Below are positions 24,401-36,700 of a DNA stretch of 64,000 nucleotides, in pieces. The DNA is from Bombyx mori (lineage: Eukaryota > Arthropoda > Insecta > Lepidoptera > Bombycidae): contig NC_085128.1 of the NCBI RefSeq assembly GCF_030269925.1, positions 13,394,501-13,458,500 of the forward strand, given 5' to 3'. Both the position numbers and the translations under genes were made by a program. Each line of letters begins with the position of its first letter. The stretch's first letter is position 1. The notes below the pieces were generated by a model that saw nothing but the letters and a program-made list of their open reading frames with translations, searched no databases and was not told the DNA's origin.

Positions 24401-27400
24401 AAAAAGATTATTCATGTCCTAGGCCTTTTAGGAGAAATCTTATGTTGTCAAATTCGTCTAATAATGTCGTCGTCGAGTAATGTTATAATAAATTATATTA
24501 TTTTAAATAAATAAATTGTATAAGTTTAATTAATAATTATAATTAAGACCTTTAATAATTATAGATTTACTTACTATATCCTGTTTTCGTATTTTACTTA
24601 ATAATTACTTAAGTGTTTTTGATATTGTACTTAACGTTTATTTCTTTAAGATATAGTTACTATTTTATTTTGAGTACTTACTTGTTTTATCCTGTATCGT
24701 ATGTTTTAGTTTTCCTATTTTGTTATCCAAAACAAAAGCCAAATTCTATACTTACCGCTCTATTTCAACGTCAACGTCCGTGACCATTCATCGGTGACGA
24801 TGAATCTTAAGGAGGGGGATGTTACATATGCCCCTCAGTAATAACGTAATATAAATAATAATGCCGACTAAGGCATTCTTGAATGCATTGTCTCTATATA
24901 AAGACGATATATTGCTTAAGCGCGGCAGAACAGATTTGGCTTGAGTAGCGGAAACATATATCCTTTGTACTACTTCTTTAATAAAATAAACTCCGTGCCA
25001 GTCACCGTGTCCTTTTTTAAAAAGAGCTCCTGGACCCACCCCGTAACAGTACGACCTCTTGAGAGTCCGCGCGGGCAGGTACCACCACCTTGCCTATTTC
25101 TGCCGTGAAGCAGTAATGCGTTTCGGTTTGAAGGGTAGGGCAGCCGTTGTAACTATACTGAGACCTTATAACTTATATCTCAAGGTGTGTGGCGCATTTA
25201 CGTTGTAGATTTCTATGGGCTCCAATAACCACTTAACACCAGGTGGGCTGTGAGCTCGTCCATCCATATAAGCAATAAAAATAATAATAATAAAAAGTGG
25301 GACACTTTTTCAAGCTTCTCCCATATGAGACGGTTCTCCTCACCTCTACCCTCCATACCCGTAATACATACCTTATGATATTACTAAGCATATATAAGTA
25401 TCTGAGTTGACTAGGCAGCATGTTGATGGGGGATCTCTTGACCGCGAATATCTGCAGCGCATCCTCCGGCACGGTCACCAGTTTCGAGTACAGCAGCAGT
25501 CCGCACACCAACATGCACGACATCTGTTTGCCGTCCTGCGCGAGCGAGAATAAAGTTTTTATCATTCCTTGATGACTCTTTTTTTTAACTGATGGTAGGA
25601 CGTCTTATGAGTCTGCACGGGTAGGTACCACCATCCTGCCTATTTCTGCCGTGAAGCAGTAATAGAACTTATATTTCAAGGTGGGTTTTTTTTATTGCCT
25701 TTGTGGGTAGACGAGCGTACGGCCCACCTGATGGTAAGTGGTTACCGTCGCCTATGGACTTCAGCAATGCCAGGAGCAGAGCCAAGCCACTCGAATAAAT
25801 TTATTTTTAATTTTTTCTAACTATAATCGACACTATTATTGGAATGGTACTGAGTGATCGGCAATTGAATGATTATGTTCATTTATTTTATATAACATCT
25901 GTGACTGTACCGTTACGCTAGAGTGCCGACTATTGCAAATTCTACCCTATGAGACACGCCACGTAACATCCGGCTTTGGAATGAGCTCCCCTCCACCGTG
26001 TTTCCCGAGCGCTATGACATGTCCTTCTTCAAACGAGGCTTGTGGAGAGTACTTAACGGTAGGCAGCGGTTTGGCTCTGCCCCTGGCATTGCTAAGTCCA
26101 TGGGCGACGGTAACCACTCACCATCAGGTGGGCCGTATGCTCGTCTTGAAGTGAGGTGCTTTTCAGGATATTATCAAAATAACCCTTCTACTCATATCTG
26201 TTCATAAAATATTTATACCTACTGATACCATGTACCCTACGCTTTTTTACAATAAAATCATTTTGTCTTACACTATTTTTAATTCAAATTTATTTTCTAC
26301 TTTTTATTTGGATTATCTATAAAAGCGTACTTTATTAGTTTTTTTAAACTATTATTTATTTTACATTTTTTAGTCGAATTTAAATTTTTTAAATTTTTTT
26401 ATTTTTATTTTTTATGGTCATCGGTCCTTAATAAGTACCTATACCAAATTTCGAGTTAATCTAACGTTTTGAAGGGGGTCAAAATCATGTTTAAAGATTG
26501 CGTTACAAACATACATACGACTGAAGCTAATAAAAGCGTATTAAAAAGAGTTATCGACGCTTGAAAGGCAAACGTGACTAAGCGACAATAACTGCTTTGT
26601 ACATAAATAAATAGGCAATAATTATAATCGATGCGCAAAAAAAAAATTCTAGGTCTATTAAAATCATTTCAATCCTACAGCTAGATTCGTTAAAATAGAT
26701 TTTTTTTCAGGTATTTCAACTTTAAATTAGTCTACTGTAGAGTTCACGCATTGTCGCTTAGTCACGTTTGCCTTTCAAGCGTCGATATTGTTCAAGGTTG
26801 AAAACTCACTTGACACGTAATAACGATGGCGTTACGGTCGTCCTTGGCTAGATACTGGTACATGTGCTGCAGCAGCGCGTAGTAGGGCGCCAACAGCGGG
26901 GCTCGGTGCGCGCCCGTGGGCCACAGCGCGCGGCACGCGTCCGTCACGAGCACGTGGCGCCCGAACGTGAGGCGGCCGCCGCGACACGCGTTGTACACGC
27001 AGTACTTCCCGCCAGGGTGACGACTCTCCAGAAATGCCTGTATTTATTTATTTAACTTCATGCACAAAGGTACAATGGCGGTCTTAAAGCCTGACACATT
27101 CTCTAACAGTCAACCAAGGGTGGTGTAGAGAATCCTGTGGTAGGGTCATTACTTAATGCGAAAATAGCAAAATTGATAATAGTATTACATACATATAAAA
27201 ACACACAACAACATATACAATATTATTTCATGATAATAATATAAAATTTACCCATATATCTATAATATATACATAATCACGATCATAAATATATTATACG
27301 ATAACATGTCAAATTTTTTCCTACTTATTCACTGGTAGCTTAAGAAGCTATTCCAGCTACGCGCGGACGGGTAGGTGAGCTCACGGGCTCGACCTAAGAA

Positions 27401-30400
27401 AATTTGCACCACCAGCCCTAGCAAGAGCAGTGCTTCGTAGAATCTACCATCAGATCGGAAATGCGACCCATTGAGAAGATCCGGCGAGAAACTCAGTGGG
27501 CTGTGTCTATGTGTCATGTCGATATAAACGGGAGAATAACTCTTTTATAGCTTCAGGGTTCTAAAATTATATATAAACAATTTATGAACTGATGTAAAAA
27601 TCCATACTAATATTATAAATGCGAAAGTAACTCTGTCTGTCTGTCTGTCTGTTCCTCTTTCACGCCTAAACGGCTGAACGGATTTTGATGAAATTTGGTA
27701 TGGTGATAGATGATAACCTAGAAATGGTCATAGGCTATAAATAATCACGCCATCGTTCTTAGGGGGTAGGCAGTAGGCAGATAACTAAATTGAGTTAGTG
27801 ATTTTTAGTCGTTTTTGTTGGGACTTTTGCTCTTTCACGTATAAAAGGCTGAACAGATCTTGATGAAATTTAGTAAGGTAATAGATGGTTACCTAAAAAC
27901 GGATATAAGATCAAAATGATCACATCATAGTACTTAGGGGGTAGGAAGTAGGCAGAAAACTGAATTGAGTTAGTGATTTTTTTATGGTTTTTGGTGGGAG
28001 TTTTGCTCTATCATGCCTAAACGGCTGAACGGATTTTGATGAAATTTAGTTAGGTGATAGATAGTAACCTAGAAAAGGATATGGGCTATTAATATTCATG
28101 CTATCGTACTTAAGGCGTAGGCAGTAGGCAGAAAACTAATTAAGTTAGTGATTTTTAATAGTTTGGTATAAAAGTTTACCTCATTCACGCCTTAACGTCT
28201 GAACGGATTTTTATAAGACTTGGTTAATATAAAGATAGGATCCTAGGCACGGACACAGGCTACTTCTTACGGCGGGAAAATACCTCATTCCCGCGGAAAT
28301 CTAGCGTGATCGTGTCAAGAAGCGAATGACGCCATAGCTACTGAAATGATTTTGATGTTTTTTTTTTTTTAAATGAGTGTTACTAAGACTTAAAGTTAGT
28401 ATTTGATCACTTTTCTAACTTAGAGGGTCGGTAGGCGCCATAATTTAGGGAATTTATTATAAAATTTTGATGCATCTGTCTTTATTTAACAGTTTTACTT
28501 GGATCGAAACTTAGCGACATACCATCACACTACTTAACTTATGGGGTAGGAAGGTACCAAAATTCAGACTACTTTTTACTTCGGGAAAATTTCTCATTCC
28601 CACAGGAACCTATACACAGCTACCTATCTACAACATTAAAACTCTGTCTAGAATCACATTACGCCATAGCTATTGATCTGATTTGTATACGATTTTTTAT
28701 TCAACTGACTGTTAAATTACATACAGATAAAATCTAATTACCTACACCACAGAATTAATATAGTACTACATAACTAGCTACGCTTTAAACTTGAGGAGGT
28801 AATTAGATAGATATTTATACGAACTTTATGTTCAGTAATAAATCATAGTGATAAGTTAATACTCATTTTAGACAAAGAAACGGATAGGTAATCAGTTCAT
28901 CACCGAAATTATAACACCTACACTTAGTTTGTTTACTATTCAACGAGGGAAAATAATTCAATATAACGCAAACCTTCAAATCATACGTCGTCGTAGTGCA
29001 TAGTTGTTTAGGTTCAATACGTTATTGATTGATTTAGATATTTAGGTTATAAGTAAAAAGGTTTGCTTTATCGAAGTTTTTATAAAAAATTGTCTTACGT
29101 TGTAGTTTTTAAAACTACCGATTTTAAAAATCTTTAATTATTGTTTTATTGTTTTCGATATGCCACGCAAACGTAAATCCAATCTAAGCCGTAGTTCTAG
29201 CAGAGCTCGAACTGCAAAAGTTGCTAGAAGCCAAGAATCTGAAGAGCAGACTCAGACGCGTCAGATGTTAGATTCTCAGCGTCATGCGACTCAAAGAGCT
29301 TCTGAGACCTATACGCAGACTCAAGCCCGTAGGACCTTAGATGCTGAGCGCCACGCATCTCAAAGGGCCTCTGAGACGTTTACACAGACTCAAGCCCGTC
29401 AGGCCCTAGATGCTGAACGCCACGCATCTCAAAGAGCCTCTGAGACGTTTACGCAGACTGAGACCTGTCAGGCCCTGGATGCTGAACGCCACGCATCTCA
29501 AAGGGCCTCTGAGACCTATACGCAGACTCAAGCCCGACAAACCTTAGATGCTGAGCGCCACGCGCAATTGATTGCGGCAGAGACTGACGAAGATTCACAA
29601 AGACGACGTCTTTTAAATGCTGAACGGCAGGCAGAAAGAAGACGTACGTTTTCAATGAGTACGTGGGAGGCATTTAATGGTGCCGCTTTTGAGTATGACC
29701 CTTTGATCGACTATGTTAATCACCGATTGGTTATCATTGGGAGAATGGATAAAAAATGCAGATATTGTGAAGCACTGAAATGGAAAGAAGAAACTCCAGG
29801 TATGTACTGTTCTGGTGGAAAGGTTAAAATTCCATTACTTGGCGAGCCAGAGGAACCTCTTAAATCTTTACTTTTATACGACAGTAACGAATCGCGCCGG
29901 TTTTTAAGCAGGATTAGAAAGTATAATTCTTGCTTTCAGATGACGTCATTTGGTGTAGATAAGGAGGTCGTAATGCCTGGATTTTCACCTACTTTTACCA
30001 TCCAAGGACAGGTGTATCACAGGATTGGTTCCTTACTTCCCGCAAATAATGAACAACCAAAGTTTTTGCAACTTTATTTCATGGGCGATGAAAAAAATGA
30101 AGCTGATCGCAGGTGTCAAAATATACAAGGAATCGAAAAGGATACTGTTTTAAAAATCCAGAGAATGTTGCATGCGAATACGAGAAAACAACTTTAACAT
30201 TGTACAAAGATGCAAGCAACTGGCCAATCAGTTTTACGTTGACATGTACGTTAAAGTTGAAAGCGAGAGGTTACGGTACATATCATTAAATCAAACTAAA
30301 CTAAGAGCAGAGAATTACATCCATCTTCAAGACGCTGTGGCAAATGACGCTAATTTAAATCCAAATAACTTAGGTCGTATGGTCATTTTACCATCTTCAT

Positions 30401-33400
30401 TTGTAAATAGCCCGCGGTACTTACACGAATATACTCAGGACGCGTTTGTTTATGTGCGTACACATGGTCGCCCTGACTTATTCGTCACCTTTACTTGCAA
30501 CCCAGCCTGGCCCGAAATAGTCAATCAGTTGATGCCGGGGCAAAGCGCAATAGATAGACATGATGTAGTCGCAAGAGTTTTTAGACTAAAAGTTAAAAAA
30601 CTAATGGATGTGATTAATAAAGGCCGAGTGTTCAGAGAAGCGCGCTGCTTTATGTACTCTGTCGAATGGCAGAAACGTGGACTGCCACATGTCCATATAT
30701 TATTGTGGTTAAAAGATAAGTTACGACCCGATCAAATAGATAACATAATCAGCGCTGAAATACCGGATCCTAACATTGACAAGACTCTCCATGACATTAT
30801 TGTAAAAAATATGATTCACGGTCCATGCGGACCCAAAAATCCACAGTGCCACTGCATGAAAGACGGAAAATGCACAAAAAAATTTCCTCGCAAGTTAGTG
30901 AAAGAGACCGTTCACAACGACCACGGATACCCGCAGTATCGTAGAAGAGCGCCAGCAGACGGAGGTCGAACAGCAACCGTGAAGCTCCGAAATGGTAGCT
31001 ACGTTACGGTTGATAATAGTTGGGTAGTCCCCTATTCACCAATTTTATCAAAAATGTTTAACGCCCACATAAATGTTGAGGCATGCAGTTCAGTACGCGC
31101 CATCAAATATATTTGCAAATATATAAACAAGGGTAGTGATCAAGCTATTTTCAATTTTAGAAATACTGATCTTGCGAATCCCGTAGATGAGGTACAAACT
31201 TATCAGTCTGGTCGGTATGTCAGCAGCAACGAAGCCGTGTGGCGTCTGTTAGCATTTCCGTTGCACGAAAGGCATCCCACCGTGACACATCTCAGCGTGC
31301 ATTTAGAAAATGGTGAACGCGTTTATTTTAATGAACACAATTTCCACGAACGAATAACTACTCCGCCAAAAACCACACTCACTGCTTTTTTTGATCTTTG
31401 TATCAGAGATGAGTTTGCAAAAACTCTTCTTTATGTCGAGGTGCCGAGGTATTATACTTGGGATGCAAGTAGGAAAACTTGGAAACGCCGCATTCAAGGT
31501 ACTTCAGTTCACGATTGGCCTGGCGTCAAATCTGGAGATGCTTTAGGACGAGTTTATACAGTTCATGTTAGTAACATGGAATGTTTTTGTCTACGCATGC
31601 TTTTACACCATGTGCGCGGACTTACCTCTTTCAATGATCTAAAAAAATACAACACACAAGATTATCCTACATTTCGAGAGGCATGTGAGGCAAGAGGATT
31701 ACTGGAGAATGACAACCATTGGGATGTGACACTGGAAGAAGCTGCTCAATGTAGATCAGCAGGCAAGATGAGAGAGCTATTTGCTGTATTAGTAGCGACA
31801 TGTGGTCTTTCAAATCCTCAACAATTGTGGGATAAATACAAAAATGATATGACCGACGATATATTGCACAGATTACAAGAGCAAAATCCCAATGACACGT
31901 ACAGTGATTTAATTTACAATGAGGGTCTGACAAAAATTGAAGACCAGGTTAAAACAATTTCTAGAAAGGATTTATCAGATTATGGAATGATCAGACCACA
32001 GAGAACCGAGGAAATCAGTAGCGATTTAATTCGGGAACTAGATTACGATACTGCTTCCTTACAACAACAATTGACAGAGTCTGTTCCACGTTTGATCCCA
32101 GAACAAAGGTTAGTATTTGACAATGTTTTCAAAAAAATCGAAGATGGCGAAGGTGGTTTGTTATTTTTGGATGCTCCCGGAGGCACGGGAAAAACCTTTC
32201 TTTTAAACTTGCTTTTAGCGCAAATCCGAAAAGATAAAGGAATTGCTGTAGCAGTTGCCTCTTCCGGAATAGCCGCCACTCTGCTCAATGGTAGTCGAAC
32301 GGCACATTCGGTGCTTAAACTGCCATTAAACTTAGCCCATGAAGAAATGCCAGTCTGTAATATAAGTAAAAACAGTGAGCGTGGACGTATGTTGCAGCAA
32401 TGTAAATTTTTAGTTTGGGATGAGTGTACTATGTCCCATAAAAGAGCAATTGAAGCTCTAGATCGGACTTTGAAAGACATCAAGAGTAATCCAAATATCA
32501 TGGGGGGGATGGTGGTACTTTTAGCGGGCGATTTTAGACAGACTTTGCCGGTTATCACTAAAGGCACCCCTGCAGATGAAATAAATGCGTGTTTAAAAGC
32601 GTCAACGTTATGGGTGCACGTAAAAACGTTTAGTCTGTCTACAAATATGAGAGTGCAACTACACAATGATGTACAATATGGACAATATGCTGCTGCTCTT
32701 CTTAAAATTGGAGAAGATCGTATGGCAAAGGATGGTAATGGCATGATTACATTGGATCGTGAATTCTGCAATGTTGTGCATAATCCAGATGATCTAAATA
32801 ACTTCGTCTATAGCGAACTGCTAACTAATATGAGGAATAGAGACTGGTTATGTGAAAGAGCAATTTTAGCGCCGACGAATGAAATGGTGGGACAGATAAA
32901 CGAGCAAATTATGTCACGCGTGGAAGGTGATATTGTTGAGTTTCTCTCTGTAGACACTGTAATGGATACTGAACAAGTAACATCATACCCTGTAGAATTT
33001 CTTAATTCTTTAGAACTGTCGGGAGTACCTTCACACAAACTGAGGCTGAAAGTAGGCGTTCCTGTCCTTTTAATGCGGAATTTAGATGCACCAAGACTGT
33101 GTAATGGCACACGGTTGCAAGTGACACACCTCGGTCGCAATATTGTAAAAGCAATCATTATGACTGGAATGGCAAAAGGAGAGAACGTTTTAATCCCCCG
33201 TATACCCATAATTCCGACAGATTGGCCATTCCAGTTTAAGAGATTACAGTTTCCGCTGAAAATCGCATTCGCTATGACGATAAATAAAGCTCAGGGGCAA
33301 ACATTAAAAGTAGCCGGCATTAATTTAGAAAAGAGTTGTTTTTCTCACGGACAATTATACGTGGCTTGCTCACGTGTTTCAAGTCCACAGAATCTCCATG

Positions 33401-33622
33401 TGTTGGCCAGAGAGGGAAAAACAAAGAACATAGTTTACAAAAATGTACTACAGTAATAAGTGTAATAATACTTATTAAAGTAATAATACTTTTCATGAGT
33501 TCTGTCTCATGCGAGGGTTGGACGTTGGTTGTTGAGCGACAGGAGGTTTTAGTCGGTTCGACTCCGACATGCCCCACCCTCCATCCCCAGTGGAGGGTGG
33601 GAGTCCGGCGATTTCCTCCTGA

Positions 33623-33719
<97 letters not shown>

Positions 33720-36700
33720 TTAAAAGGCCTCTTATTTTTAGCTTCCTACATTATTATACTACTTACATTAACTTAGTACTTCCTACGCAGACGATGTTAC
33801 GGATGTCACACTGTCTAACATCGGGGGTTGGCAGGTAGGTAGTTAGTAGTATTTTAAACCGATTTACATTATTTACTTTTTATATTTACTAAGGAAACAT
33901 TCGGAGCTATCCATTATGTAGCTTAGGTTGCTTTTGAACAAATTTTGATGTGAAGTTGAGGACTGGAACACGATAGTGGGACATTGTTGCAGGGGGACTT
34001 ATAGCCGGGAGAAAACAAAAAAACTTATGCGGACGAAGTCGCGGGTAAAAGCTAGTACAAAACAAATAACACTAGAAACAATTGTATAATTGGGTTATAC
34101 TTACAAAATGCGGTCTTTCAATAAGCACTATTAATTACAATTTTCACCCTTATATATGATATACATTTCATTTTATTTCATCAAAATCGTAAGTTGAACT
34201 TACCCTAACATCATCGATGTGATTAGTCTTATATGCACTCTCGAGGCCTTCAGAAGGATATGGCATTACAATAACACGACTGGTAATGTAGCTTATGTCT
34301 AAATCGGTTCTCGCAATAGACCTGAAAAAAAATTGTACATACGTAAAAATAACTTTTTTTTATTGCTTAGATTGGTGGGGACGAGCTCACAGCACAACTG
34401 TTGTTAAGTGGTTACTGGAGCCCATAGACATCTACAACGTAAATGCGCCACACACCTTAAGATATAAGTTCTAAGGTCCCAAGTATAGTTACAACGGCTG
34501 CCCCACCCTTCAAACCGAAACGCATTACTGCTTCACGGCAGAAATAGGCAGGGTAGTGGTACCTACCCGTTCGGACTAACAAGAGGTACTACCACCAGTA
34601 ATAATAAATTATAATTTTGCGGGTTTGATTTTTATTACATGATGTTATTCCTTCACCATAGAGGTTAATCGTGAACATTTGTTAAGTACGTATTTCATTA
34701 ATAAAATTGGTACCCGCCTGCGGGATTCGAACACCGGTGCATCGCTAGATACGAATGCACCGGACGTCTTATCCTTTAGGACACGACGACTTCATACTGA
34801 TCTGATTAATGGAAAACTTAATTTATATTTGTACTATTGATATTAGTTGTTATTAAAACTGATTACTGCTACATTGAATGCTGTGTTGCAATTAATTAAG
34901 GCATTGTCCCTAATATAATATATTTTCTAGGATATTTATATACAAAAAGTCTTCACTCACTGTTGTACAGTTTGCATAACCTTCGATGAAGTGTCTTTCA
35001 AATTCTTCAAGAAGCTTCCCGCTCCTCCTTTTATCGAGGAAAAGAGTCCTCCAGAATTCACGGGCGGTTGCGGCAGCGGCGGCTGGTGGTAGGGCGCTGC
35101 CGGGGGCCGCGCGGGGGGCGGGGGGCGGCTGGGCTCCGGGGGCCTGGAATTCGGTGCTTCCTGGCTGTTTGATACAGGATCTCTGTTCGCTGAAAGAACA
35201 AAAATAAATATTATTTCTGGCAACAAGTAGAACATGATTTAACCGATGGATTAATCTAAAATGAGTTATCTTTAAATTGAATAAGATTCCTTTGTAATAA
35301 ATAATAAGGTATAAGGAACTTACTTTTATAAGTCCATTTATTTATTTGATTTAATTATATTACTTTAATAATTCGTCTGTAATGTTATATAATTTCATTG
35401 CAAATTCAAATTGATGAAAATGTGTCATTAGAAGATACGCTGTTTCAGAAAGTTTTATTATGACTATATGCCTTCATTACTTGAATTGTGAATTCGTGTA
35501 GAATTAGAACGGGACGTAAGAATGATCACGAAAACAACAAAAATAATAATTAACATAACGTTTATTTTTTTAAATTAGGATATCTTACAATTTTTTTTTG
35601 ACTTAAACTACTAATAGGTACAAAAATATTGCTCGATTATAAACTAATCATTAAAAGTAATATATTGAGTTGCTTGTGATGAATTTTAAACTGTTGTTCA
35701 TTGAGAAATTGAAAAACTATATTATTCGTTTGTATATTCGAATTCGCATTGTTGGTATTTTAGTATTATTTTAAAACAATTGCTACTCTCTTTGCTACCT
35801 TTTAAGATACAATTTTTATTAATTGTATATCTAAAACTAGAGTTATAATAATTAAATGAATATTGTATATTGTTTCAGTGTTAATACTTTTCTATCATGT
35901 GCTTATTATAATAAACAAGATGATGCATGGATCACTGTAGTTTTATAACAATGTTTAGGTAATAAAAAGGAATGTTTATTAAGTACTTTTTCGGTATATT
36001 TTAAAATATTTTTGTCAATATATTTTTTCATTTTGAAATGTTTCCTGTCTCATTACAGCCAAATAAAAAAGACCAGCGTGAAAATGCTCTCACTACTAAA
36101 ATAGTTACCTGTGTATGATTTTGTAAGATACGATGATAATATTTAGTGGTACAATATTCATTACAGAATTTTTTTGTTGAAGACACAATACCAATAACGT
36201 CAGCATGGCAAATTCGACTTAATATACATTCGCTTCAATAAACATTCGCTTCAGTAGGCAACTTTACATAGCAATACTGAGACGCAGTTGGCAAATCCCA
36301 CCCGAAGTAGAGAATTTATTGAAGTATCATATCGCCCACCCGAGGTAACAGATTTATTAAAGTATCAATTCCAATCAACCTGATTTCTATATTCGAAGCT
36401 GTTAGCGTAATCTATAATTGAATACAAATACGAATTTCATTCACGTCGTCAGCATAGGCACATTATTAAGGACTCAACAAATTGAGGTGGTTATTGGCTG
36501 GACACCGCGATAAAGTTCTTTGGATGACTCGGAAAAGTTCTCAATTAATCAAAACATTACGGCGATCAGTGTGGGATTGCCAACCAGCTTAATACAAATT
36601 GTACCAACAAGCTTAATACAAATCGTAAAGAGATCACGTTATATGTATGTTTTCAACATTACATTTTTTACATATTTGAAGGAAGCTAATGCTAAGCGAA

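Larger units (their letters stand above)
16114..25048 (+). mobile_element. Complete env-bearing gypsy/errantivirus-like provirus
   Basis: 8935 bp, antisense to aux, in intron 9 and inside a SINE. Two 229-bp LTRs identical by eye, 4-bp duplication GTAC (16110-16113, 25049-25052), tRNA-Leu-type primer site, polypurine tract AAGGAGGGGGA directly before the 3' LTR. Gag, Pol and Env frames are all open, with a -1 frameshift signal between gag and pol and splice sites that serve env. This is the layout of insect endogenous retroviruses (errantiviruses). Identical LTRs and open frames suggest a very recent, possibly competent copy; competence cannot be judged from sequence alone. Confidence 0.95.
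27601..34055 (+). mobile_element. Large Helitron (autonomous type), aux intron 7
   Basis: Rolling-circle transposon, 6455 bp, antisense to aux. Starts TCCATACTAATATTATAAA directly after an A, ends GTAAAAGCTAG directly before a T, with a small GC hairpin (34029-34042) about 10 nt inside the end: all standard Helitron marks. Carries Rep-helicase coding sequence. The N-terminal part of that coding region appears deleted and frame-shifted near 30170, so this copy is probably not self-sufficient. Confidence 0.92.

Noticed and set aside
27650..28310. CRISPR-like or satellite array
   Set aside because: Repeat units are long, diverged and directly inside Helitron ends; no spacer pattern, and the organism is an insect.
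33336..33776. Plus-strand frame with a long polylysine run
   Set aside because: The polylysine is the 93-nt A tail of a retroposon; not a gene.
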